13,930 nucleotides of DNA from an uncultured Litorilinea sp. (GTDB taxonomy: Bacteria > Chloroflexota > Anaerolineae > Caldilineales > Caldilineaceae): positions 1-13,930 of the forward strand of contig CAKZVN010000027.1 in assembly GCA_937922105.1 (NCBI GenBank). Reading direction: 5' to 3'. The position numbers were made by a program, and so were the translations under genes. Positions 6,900 to 13,198 of this stretch are shown in pieces; position 1 is the first letter of the stretch; the number at the start of each line of letters is the position of its first letter. The notes beneath the pieces were generated by a model. The model was not told the origin of the DNA. It was given only the letters and a program-made list of their open reading frames with translations, and searched no databases.

Positions 6900-8059
6900 G
6901 CACGTTATTCTGGTCTCTTGTCTGGTTCATCCCAGTCGCCTTACTGGGCATGTGGCTCACCGCGCTTCACAACCTGCGTCACTTTCCGCACCTCAAGCCG
7001 CGCCCGCTCACCCACACCCCAACCGTATCGGTTCTCATCCCCGCGCGCAACGAAGCCGGCAACATCGGGCGCATCGTCCGTGACCTGTTGGCCCAGGACT
7101 ATCCTGCCTTCCAACTCCTGGTCTTGGACGACGGCTCGCAAGATCGCACGCGCGACGAAGCGCTCGCTGCGGGATGGAACGATCCGCGCTTCACCCTGCT
7201 GGACGGCGCGCCCTTGCCGCCCGGTTGGCTGGGCAAGAGTTGGGCGTGCCACCAACTCGCCCAGCACGCCCGGGGGGAATACCTTGTCTTCACCGATGCC
7301 GATGTGCGCTGGCGTCCCGGCGCGCTCACCGCGCTCATCGCCCATCAACAGGAGGTCGGCGCAGACCTGTTGACCGTCTGGCCCACCCAGCGCATGGAAA
7401 CCTGGGCGGAACGGCTGGCAGTCCCGCTCATGTCCTTTGTCCTCCTCGCCTACCTACCCATCCGTTGGGCACATTCACCGCTCATGCACGGCGCAGCCGC
7501 GGCCAACGGCCAATGCCTGCTCTTTCGCCGTGCTGCCTACAACCGCATCGGTGGGCATACTTCCGTCGCCCACAAGGTACTGGACGACGTCCATCTCGCC
7601 CTCCAGGTTAAGCGCCAGGGACTGCGATTACGCATGGTGGACGGCGCAGACCTACTGGAATGCCGCATGTACCGTTCGTTCCCCGAAGTCGTCACCGGAC
7701 TCGGCAAAAACATTGTCGCCGCCCATGCCGGATCGGTTGCGCTTGTCTTGGCCTCCATGCTCTTTCACCTGAGCCTCTTTGTTGTACCGGTCCTCTGGCT
7801 TCTTCACGCGCTCGCAGAGGGCCAACCCCTGCAAGCTATGTTGGCAGGTCTGTTGGTAGCTGCAGGCATTGGTCTACGCGGGGTCACGGCTTACATTGCC
7901 CGCCAACGACTTGCCGATGCCCTGCTCATGCCCCTCTCCGTTCTCTTCATGAGTGCCATCGCCCTGCACGCACTCTGGAATCACTTGCGTCACGGTGGTC
8001 CGACCTGGAAAGGGCGGCGCGCCGTTGTCTCCCACGGAACCGCCTATGACCACCATTGA
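6896..8059 (+). CDS. cruG: CruG-like family 2 membrane glycosyltransferase
   Basis: A 387-aa GT2 enzyme. It has an N-terminal membrane anchor (about residues 4-24), a GT-A domain starting T-V-S-V-L-I-P-A-R-N-E-A-G-N-I (43-57), the D-D-G-S pair (78-81), the metal-binding D134-A-D136, and an acidic catalytic pair at K-V-L-D-D (227-231). C-terminal membrane helices lie near 281-303, 314-332 and 344-361, and the chain ends with W-K-G-R. This matches CruG, the carotenoid 2'-O-glycosyltransferase found beside CruF in cyanobacteria, and the related CrtQ group. An in-frame start exists at 6839, but the ATG at 6896 begins right at the membrane anchor and gives the usual 4-bp ATGA overlap with the PlsY gene. 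The last 14 bp overlap the desaturase gene. Carotenoid specificity comes from context; the sugar transferred is unknown. Confidence 0.8.
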   Translation: MSTLFWSLVWFIPVALLGMWLTALHNLRHFPHLKPRPLTHTPTVSVLIPARNEAGNIGRIVRDLLAQDYPAFQLLVLDDGSQDRTRDEALAAGWNDPRFTLLDGAPLPPGWLGKSWACHQLAQHARGEYLVFTDADVRWRPGALTALIAHQQEVGADLLTVWPTQRMETWAERLAVPLMSFVLLAYLPIRWAHSPLMHGAAAANGQCLLFRRAAYNRIGGHTSVAHKVLDDVHLALQVKRQGLRLRMVDGADLLECRMYRSFPEVVTGLGKNIVAAHAGSVALVLASMLFHLSLFVVPVLWLLHALAEGQPLQAMLAGLLVAAGIGLRGVTAYIARQRLADALLMPLSVLFMSAIALHALWNHLRHGGPTWKGRRAVVSHGTAYDHH

Positions 8060-9563
8060 TCCAGCCCCCGTGATCGTGATCGGCGCCGGCATCGGCGGTC
8101 TCGCTGCTGCCATTCGTCTTGCGGCTGCCGGTCGCGCTGTGACGGTGCTCGAACAGAGCACGACCGTAGGCGGCAAGATGTCCCAGATCAGCGACCGCGG
8201 CTATCGCTGGGACACCGGTCCCTCGGTTATCACCATGCGCCACGTCTTTGAGACGCTCTTTGCCTCCGCCGGCAGGCATCTCGAAGATTACCTCGATCTG
8301 CAACCCCTGGAACCGCTGACCCGCTATTTCTACGCGGACGGCAGCGTCCTCGATGCCAGCCGCGACTGGCCTGCGATGGCCGCGACCATCGCGCAATGGG
8401 AACCCCGTGACGTTGCCGGCTATCTGCGCTTCTTGGCCTACGCCGCGGAAATCCACCGCGTCACCGGCCCGGTGTTTATCTACGACCAGCCTCCCACACC
8501 GACATCCTTTTTGCGTGTCCCCCCCTGGGACATGCTCAAAGTGGACGCCTGGTCAACACTGGACCAGGCAATTCGCCGCCACGTGCGCGACCCGCGACTG
8601 CGCCAGTTGCTAGGACGCTTCGCCACCTACGTGGGTGCCAGCCCCTACCGCGCGCCAGCAACCCTGGCTGTCATCGCCCACGTTGAGCTAACCGGCGGCG
8701 TCTGGTATCCGCGCGGCGGCATCTACCGGATCGCTGAAGCGCTCACCCGTTTGGCGACCGAGTTAGGCGTCCAGCTGCGTACCGGCACACGCGTCAGCCG
8801 GATCGCCGTCGAGAACGGCAGCGTGCGCGGTGTCTACCTCGACGCGCCCGCCGGTTCCGGTGTCCGCCCGGAATTCATCCCCGCGGGCACCGTCATCGCT
8901 AATGTTGACGTTGCCACGGTCTACGACAAGCTCTTGCCGCCGGAAGTCGTCCCCGCCGGCCTACGCGCACGGCTGCTTAACCAAGAGACCTCCTGCTCGG
9001 GCTTTATCCTTCTCCTCGGCGTAGAACGCACCCACCCGCAACTAGCCCATCACAACATCTTCTTCACCGCGGACTATCGCCGCGAATTCGACGACATCTT
9101 CGGGCGCGGGATTCCGCCTACCGACCCCACCATCTACGTGGCGATCTCGTCCAAGACCGACCCCGACCATGCGCCGCCCGGCTGCGAGAATTGGTTCATC
9201 TTGGTCAACGCGCCTGCCGTCAGCAATCGCTACGACTGGACCACCCAAGCCCAGACCTATCGCGACCAAGTACTCGCCACCCTAGCTCGCAAGGGGATCG
9301 ACATCCGCGGCGCCATCGCCACCGAGCACATTCTCACGCCACACGATATTGCCACGCGCACCGGCGCCTATCGCGGCGCGCTCTACGGCATCTCCTCCAA
9401 CAACCCCCTGAACGCCTTTCGCCGTCCCCACAACCGTTCCCCGCATATTGGTGGTCTCTACTTTGCCGGCGGCACCACCCATCCCGGCGGTGGTGTACCC
9501 ATGGTTACTCTCTCCGGTATGTTGGTCGCCGACCTCGTCCAGGAACGCACAATATCTGTCTAG
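8046..9563 (+). CDS. crtD: CrtI/CrtD-type carotenoid desaturase
   Basis: A 505-aa FAD-dependent desaturase of the CrtI superfamily. The flavin fold is V-I-G13-A-G-I-G-G18 with E36, followed by G-G-K-M and the substrate-side W-D-T-G-P-S-V-I-T. The middle region has R-F-A-T-Y-V-G-A-S-P-Y-R-A-P-A-T-L and W-Y-P-R-G-G-I-Y-R-I-A, hallmarks of the CrtI/CrtD/CrtN group. The C-terminal motif is Y-F-A-G-G-T-T-H-P-G-G-G-V-P-M-V-T-L-S-G. With CruF and CruG next door, the best guess is the CrtD role: 3',4'-desaturation of a 1'-hydroxylated end group. Phytoene desaturation (CrtI) remains possible, since no other such gene is visible in the window. An upstream in-frame start at 7953 would add 31 residues inside the glycosyltransferase gene. 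The ATG at 8046 precedes the flavin motif directly and is preferred. A 105-bp gap follows before folK. Confidence 0.8.
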   Translation: MTTIDPAPVIVIGAGIGGLAAAIRLAAAGRAVTVLEQSTTVGGKMSQISDRGYRWDTGPSVITMRHVFETLFASAGRHLEDYLDLQPLEPLTRYFYADGSVLDASRDWPAMAATIAQWEPRDVAGYLRFLAYAAEIHRVTGPVFIYDQPPTPTSFLRVPPWDMLKVDAWSTLDQAIRRHVRDPRLRQLLGRFATYVGASPYRAPATLAVIAHVELTGGVWYPRGGIYRIAEALTRLATELGVQLRTGTRVSRIAVENGSVRGVYLDAPAGSGVRPEFIPAGTVIANVDVATVYDKLLPPEVVPAGLRARLLNQETSCSGFILLLGVERTHPQLAHHNIFFTADYRREFDDIFGRGIPPTDPTIYVAISSKTDPDHAPPGCENWFILVNAPAVSNRYDWTTQAQTYRDQVLATLARKGIDIRGAIATEHILTPHDIATRTGAYRGALYGISSNNPLNAFRRPHNRSPHIGGLYFAGGTTHPGGGVPMVTLSGMLVADLVQERTISV

Positions 9564-9668
9564 TATTTGCACAATCTTTATCGGCAGATGGTAAGCACGG
9601 GTACTGCACAGGAAGCGCCCGGCGGCTACACTTTGTCCGAGAAACAGATCAACGCAGCGCAGTCAACC

Positions 9669-10199
9669 ATGCACATCAATCCGGCTATGCAAGCGCTTGT
9701 CGCCGTCGGTTCAAATGAAAATGCTCAAACAAATATCGCCCGTTTACTTGCCCGCCTGCGGGCGACAGGTGACCCCGCCCTCGTCAATATAAGCCGTGTC
9801 TATCGCACCGAAGCCGTCAATACCCAGGACGACCTTGGCAAGTCGCACGGCGGCAGCTATCTCAACGCAGCGCTGGTGTTGGAGACATCCCTTTCGCCTG
9901 CCCAACTCAAAGAGTGGTTACGTCGCATCGAAGACGAATTGGGACGGCGCCGCAACGGGTCGGACAAGACGGGCGCAGTAGCGATTGATCTGGACCTCAT
10001 TCTTGTCCACGACCCGCTACAACCGAGTTTGGAGAGCAATACACCGGTTCTGCCCCACCCGGACTTGCTACGCTTTGCCCATGTCGCAGTCCCGTGCGCA
10101 GATGTAGCACCGGACTGGATTCACCCAACCGAACATCGCACGCTGCGCGCCATCGCAGACGGTTTCACCAACACAGAAATGGAGATTGTTTCCCTATGA
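9669..10199 (+). CDS. folK: HPPK: 6-hydroxymethyl-7,8-dihydropterin pyrophosphokinase
   Basis: FolK transfers pyrophosphate from ATP to 6-hydroxymethyl-dihydropterin in folate synthesis. The 176-aa form starting at ATG 9669 shows V-A-V-G-S-N (11-16), V-Y-R-T-E-A-V (44-50), Y-L-N-A-A (64-68), the Mg-binding pair in D107-L-D109, and a C-terminal L-P-H-P-D-L-L-R. The segment before the aspartates reads G-A-V-A-I-D-L-D, where E. coli has G-P-R-T-L-D-L-D, so the catalytically useful Arg92 equivalent is Val104; I flag this as odd. The frame is open back to a TTG at 9567, and an ATG at 9588 is also possible, but the extra residues match nothing in the family. ATG 9687 is a shorter option. No clear Shine-Dalgarno is present. 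The stop overlaps the folE start by 4 bp (ATGA), so the two are coupled. Confidence 0.85.
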   Translation: MHINPAMQALVAVGSNENAQTNIARLLARLRATGDPALVNISRVYRTEAVNTQDDLGKSHGGSYLNAALVLETSLSPAQLKEWLRRIEDELGRRRNGSDKTGAVAIDLDLILVHDPLQPSLESNTPVLPHPDLLRFAHVAVPCADVAPDWIHPTEHRTLRAIADGFTNTEMEIVSL

Positions 10200-10906
10200 A
10201 GTTCGCTCCCAATGGCTTGACGTTGCCCCAACCTATCGAAACGGTATCCAACGGCTACCACAAGCCCCACCGCAACGGCACCAACGGCAACGGCACACAC
10301 ACCAACGGCAGCCAAACTCTGCCCAAGCAGACACCTGCCAAAGAGGTCTATGATGCCGAATTCGAGGCTCTCATCGAGCGCATGCTGGTGCGTTTGGGGG
10401 AAGATCCCACCCGTGACGGTCTGATTCGCACACCGCTGCGCGTGGCAAAAGCGCTGGACGACTTGACCAGCGGCTATCGCACCGATCTGCACAGTGTCAT
10501 CAACGATGCCGTCTTCGAGGACGACGGTCAAGAAATGGTGCTCGTCAAGGACATCGAATTCTATTCCCTGTGCGAGCACCACATGTTGCCCTTCTACGGC
10601 AAGGTGCACGTAGCCTATATCCCCGACGGCAAGATCATCGGTCTGAGCAAGCTGGCGCGCATCACCGATGTCTTCGCCCGTCGGTTACAGGTCCAAGAGC
10701 GTCTCACCAATCAGATTGCTGACGCGCTGGTGGAAATTCTGCAACCGAAGGGGGTTGCCGTGATGGCGGAAGCCGCGCATTTCTGCATGATGATGCGCGG
10801 GGTGCAAAAGCAAAATAGCACCACCCTCACCAGCGCCATGCGCGGTCTCTTCCAGAGCGACACCGAGCGCCGCCGCGAATTCATGCAGTTAGTGCGTGGG
10901 GTGTAA
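10196..10906 (+). CDS. folE: GTP cyclohydrolase I
   Basis: FolE converts GTP to 7,8-dihydroneopterin triphosphate, the entry step for folate and tetrahydropterin synthesis. The 236-aa protein contains the full catalytic core: R-T-P-L-R-V-A-K (78-85), S-L-C126-E-H128-H129-M-L-P-F (124-133), G-L-S-K-L-A-R (149-155) and H195-F-C197-M-M-M-R-G-V (195-203). C126, H129 and C197 match the zinc ligands, and H128 and H195 the catalytic histidines, of the E. coli enzyme. The first ~50 residues are a low-complexity Asn-Gly-rich leader, encoded partly by repeated AACGGCA units, and are probably disordered. The ATG at 10196 overlaps the folK stop. A frame-matched start at 10094 lies inside folK and is rejected. 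The next gene starts 7 bp after the stop. A pterin made here could feed folate, photolyase folate antenna or a tetrahydropterin cofactor; the sequence does not decide. Confidence 0.95.
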   Translation: MKFAPNGLTLPQPIETVSNGYHKPHRNGTNGNGTHTNGSQTLPKQTPAKEVYDAEFEALIERMLVRLGEDPTRDGLIRTPLRVAKALDDLTSGYRTDLHSVINDAVFEDDGQEMVLVKDIEFYSLCEHHMLPFYGKVHVAYIPDGKIIGLSKLARITDVFARRLQVQERLTNQIADALVEILQPKGVAVMAEAAHFCMMMRGVQKQNSTTLTSAMRGLFQSDTERRREFMQLVRGV

Positions 10907-10913
10907 TTCCTCT

Positions 10914-11546
10914 ATGGCGAATGCACTTGTCTGGGGCGCGACCGGCGGTATCGGTCGCGCCCTGGTGACGGCCCTTTTGCACGAGGGGCACAAAGTCGTC
11001 GGCGCTGCACGCAAAGCGCACACCATTGACTCTCCAGCCTATATCCCCCTGGAAGCCGACATTGCCGACGACTACTCTATTGCCCAAGCAGTTTATACCG
11101 CAGCCCAACATACGGACAGCATCCACCTGATGATCTACGCGGCGGGAGACATTCTCTCGACCAGAGTTGCCGACTTGTCAGCCACCGATTGGCAGCGCAT
11201 CCTCGATGCCAACCTCACCGGCGCCTACCTGACCACACGGCACTCGTTGCCCCTATTAGCCCCGGATGCGACGCTCATTTACATCGGTGCGCTGCACGAG
11301 CGTCTGCGTCTCCCCGGCTTCAGCGCCTACGCCGCAGCCAAAGCCGGTTTGGAGGCCTTTGCCGACGCTTTGGCAAAAGAAGAACGAAAACGTAAAATAC
11401 TGGTCGTGCGTCCGGGTGCGGTCGCCACTCCTCTGTGGGACAAAGTCCCGCTGCGCCTTCCCCCCAATGCACAATCTGCCGACCAGGCTGCCACCGCTAT
11501 CCTCGCCGCCTGGTCCCAGGGCAAGACAGGAGCGCTTGACCTATGA
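10914..11546 (+). CDS. Short-chain dehydrogenase/reductase lacking the catalytic Ser
   Basis: A 210-aa classical-size SDR with a Rossmann fold. The cofactor motif is G8-A-T-G-G12-I-G14, followed by A-A-R (31-33), which suggests NADP(H) preference, and D-A-N100-L-T-G supplies the structural Asn. Y139 and K143 (Y-A-A-A-K) are in place, with R-P-G-A-V-A-T-P-L behind them. The residue 13 positions before the Tyr, normally the catalytic Ser, is A126 (Y-I-G-A-L), and the usual N-N-A-G is Y-A-A-G. Activity may thus be altered or may recruit another residue. The gene lies 7 bp after folE and overlaps the next gene by 4 bp. A pterin reductase role, like FolM or sepiapterin reductase, is attractive by position, but the missing Ser argues for caution. 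ATG 10914 is preferred to the GTG at 10896, which lies in folE. Confidence 0.85.
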   Translation: MANALVWGATGGIGRALVTALLHEGHKVVGAARKAHTIDSPAYIPLEADIADDYSIAQAVYTAAQHTDSIHLMIYAAGDILSTRVADLSATDWQRILDANLTGAYLTTRHSLPLLAPDATLIYIGALHERLRLPGFSAYAAAKAGLEAFADALAKEERKRKILVVRPGAVATPLWDKVPLRLPPNAQSADQAATAILAAWSQGKTGALDL

Positions 11547-12625
11547 TGACTCGTGAGGAGGAACCTCCCGGTAGAACCGGTTTCCCGGCATCCCCTGCTC
11601 GTATTGCGATTCTCGGCGCGGGTATCTGCGGCTTGATGACCGCGCTGGCGCTGCCGGAACACGGCACGCACCTCACCCTGATTGACAAGGGACGCAGCGT
11701 CGGAGGACGCATGGCGACCCGGCGCATGGGCGACGGATGGGCCGACCACGGCGCACAGTTCTTCACCGTGCGCACCACCGAATTCGCCGATTACGTGGAG
11801 GAATGGCGTCTCAACGGTTGGATCTTCGAATGGGCAACCCACTGGAGCGACGGGAGCATTGACATTCACAAGCCCGCCGGTTATACCCGCTTCGCCGCCT
11901 ATGGCGGCATGAACGCCCTTGCCGGACATATTGCCGACGAAGTGCGCGAGGCAGGGGCACACATTTACACCGGACAGCGTATCACGGCACTCTCGGTTGA
12001 GGCAGGGCAATGGCGACTGGCGACCGAACAAGGCAAACACTTCACCTGCGACATCTTGGTTGCGACGCCTCCGGTGCCCCAGACCCTTGCCCTGCTGGAG
12101 ACCAACGGCCTGCATCTCGACCCGGAAAGCGAGAATGCCCTGCGCGCCGTCACGTACGCGCCCTGCCTGTGTCTACTCTTACGTCTCGACACCCCGCCCG
12201 ATTTACCTCACCCGGGGGCACGCCAGACGCCTGACGGCATCGTGACTTGGGTCGCCGACAACCACCGCAAAGGCATCTCCCCGCACGCACATATTGTCAC
12301 TGTCCATGCCAACCCGGACTTCAGCGCGCAACATTACCAGATGGACGACGACGCTATCGTCGCGCGACTCCTGCCGGAGTTGACAACAGTGCTGGGGAAG
12401 GCAACCGTCCAAGCAATCGAGGTGAAACGGTGGCGCTATGCCTTGCCCACCCAACTCCATCCCCAGCGCTTCCTTTTCACCAACACACCAGCCCCCATTT
12501 ACTTCGGCGGTGACGCTTTTGGCGGTCCCCGCGTAGAGGGGGCAGCCCTCTCTGGCCTCGCAATCGCCGCGCATCTTCGCCAATCCCTAAGGCACGACCA
12601 AAACCGGACAGTAGGTGAAGCGTAA
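11543..12625 (+). CDS. Renalase-like FAD-dependent oxidoreductase
   Basis: A 360-aa flavoprotein of the renalase/amine-oxidase fold. A short polar leader is followed by I-A-I-L-G25-A-G-I-C-G30 and D48 for FAD. Next come the family-diagnostic V-G-G-R-M-A-T-R-R (53-61) and D-H-G-A-Q-F-F-T (68-75). The C-terminal FAD-contact region reads Y-F-G-G-D-A-F-G-G-P-R-V-E-G-A-A-L-S-G. Bacterial renalases oxidise off-pathway isomers of dihydronicotinamide dinucleotides back to NAD(P)+, and many homologues in this family are uncharacterised. It overlaps the SDR gene by 4 bp (ATGA), so it closes the pterin/redox operon. A second ATG at 11546 is equally good. Its last 39 bp overlap the convergent stress-protein gene. 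A desaturase of the carotenoid type is less likely because the chain is shorter and lacks the T-H-P-G-G-G end motif. Confidence 0.8.
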   Translation: MMTREEEPPGRTGFPASPARIAILGAGICGLMTALALPEHGTHLTLIDKGRSVGGRMATRRMGDGWADHGAQFFTVRTTEFADYVEEWRLNGWIFEWATHWSDGSIDIHKPAGYTRFAAYGGMNALAGHIADEVREAGAHIYTGQRITALSVEAGQWRLATEQGKHFTCDILVATPPVPQTLALLETNGLHLDPESENALRAVTYAPCLCLLLRLDTPPDLPHPGARQTPDGIVTWVADNHRKGISPHAHIVTVHANPDFSAQHYQMDDDAIVARLLPELTTVLGKATVQAIEVKRWRYALPTQLHPQRFLFTNTPAPIYFGGDAFGGPRVEGAALSGLAIAAHLRQSLRHDQNRTVGEA

Positions 12626-13012
12626 TACCGCCGAACTCACACTGCCCAGCAATTGTTCGGTCACCGACTCCTGTTTTTGTGCGCGTCCCCCCATGATGAT
12701 TAAGTCCACCTGGTGCAGCCGCGCCGCTTCCACAATCGCCGCAGCCGCCGGCCCGATGCGCACATCTCCCGTCGCGTTGATACCGCTCTTGACCAGCGCG
12801 TCGACGGCGTCGTCCACCACCTCCTGCGCTACTGCCGCATAGCCGTCCGCCAGTTGCGCGTACCCCTCTGTCCATTCATAACTCTTGGGCAGTTCATAGG
12901 CATGCACCACGATCACCTGTGCGTCGGTACGACGCGCCATGTGCTCGGTAAAAACCAACAACCTCTCCACTGCGGGCGATCCATCCGTCGCCATCAAAAT
13001 TGTCTTGAACAT
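12587..13012 (-). CDS. Universal stress protein (UspA family)
   Basis: A 141-aa single-domain Usp with a complete alpha/beta fold. It starts M-F-K-T-I-L-M-A-T-D10-G-S, continues V-I-V-V-H-A-Y-E, then V-D-L-I-I-M-G-G, and ends C-P-V-L-V-V-P. The nucleotide loop that normally reads G-x2-G-x9-G-S/T is degenerate: only the last G123-S124 is kept and the earlier glycines are replaced by charged residues (R-A-Q-K-Q-E-S region, 110-116). ATP binding is therefore doubtful. GGGAG on the minus strand (13026-13022) lies nine bases before the ATG, a good Shine-Dalgarno. The gene is convergent with the renalase-like gene, overlapping it by 39 bp, and divergent from the aldo/keto reductase. The role (stress signalling or protection) is known only at family level. 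Confidence 0.9.
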   Translation of the reverse strand: MFKTILMATDGSPAVERLLVFTEHMARRTDAQVIVVHAYELPKSYEWTEGYAQLADGYAAVAQEVVDDAVDALVKSGINATGDVRIGPAAAAIVEAARLHQVDLIIMGGRAQKQESVTEQLLGSVSSAVLRFTYCPVLVVP

Positions 13013-13069
13013 TCACGCGTTCTCCCATTCACACGTTTACCCGTTGATAAATTTTTACATTCACACCTT
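13010..13069. repeat. Three CATTCAC(A/G)C repeats at 16- and 32-bp steps
   Basis: CATTCACGCGTT (13010-13021), CATTCACACGTT (13026-13037) and CATTCACACCTT (13058-13069) lie in one orientation, at distances of 16 and 32 bp. The first copy includes the start codon of the minus-strand stress-protein gene and the others lie in its leader, flanking an AT-rich stretch. They could be operator sites or RNA-level elements, or remnants of a local duplication. The regular spacing is seen; function is inferred. Confidence 0.4.
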
Positions 13070-13198
13070 CGTACGATAAGCCGCCTTTGATTTTTCCATC
13101 CGCCATACCTGTTGTACCATGCCCGGGTCAACGCTCAGAGGCTATGTATGCGCTGCCGGCGGCGTATACCACACCAACCCAGGAAAGAGGAGTTCCCC
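13013..13198. promoter_or_regulatory. Divergent intergenic region between stress protein and aldo/keto reductase
   Basis: This 186-bp gap separates two divergently read genes and must hold both promoters. It contains the CATTCAC repeats, an AT-rich patch (13046-13060), the 8-bp palindrome TCGTACGA (13069-13076), and GTACCATGC (13114-13122). The last string differs by one base from the candidate -10 region of the carotenoid promoter. I cannot assign a convincing -35 element for either direction. GAGGAG at 13187-13192, six bases before the ATG, is the clearest Shine-Dalgarno in the window. Confidence 0.5.

Noticed and set aside
7953..8045. Longer N terminus for the CrtI/CrtD-type desaturase
   Set aside because: It would lie inside the glycosyltransferase gene and precede the flavin motif with unrelated sequence.
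9567..9668. Longer N terminus for FolK, or a separate small gene
   Set aside because: The frame is open but begins at a weak TTG, lacks a Shine-Dalgarno, and encodes no FolK-like residues. I see no clear promoter or terminator in this stretch either.
11555..11563. GAGGAGGAA, a strong Shine-Dalgarno-like string
   Set aside because: It lies a few codons inside the renalase-like gene, and no ATG, GTG or TTG follows in frame at a usable distance. It also encodes the acidic leader residues and is probably chance.
11327..12115. A 262-aa minus-strand frame across the SDR and renalase-like genes
   Set aside because: It is antisense to two well-supported genes and spans their junction, with no domain features.
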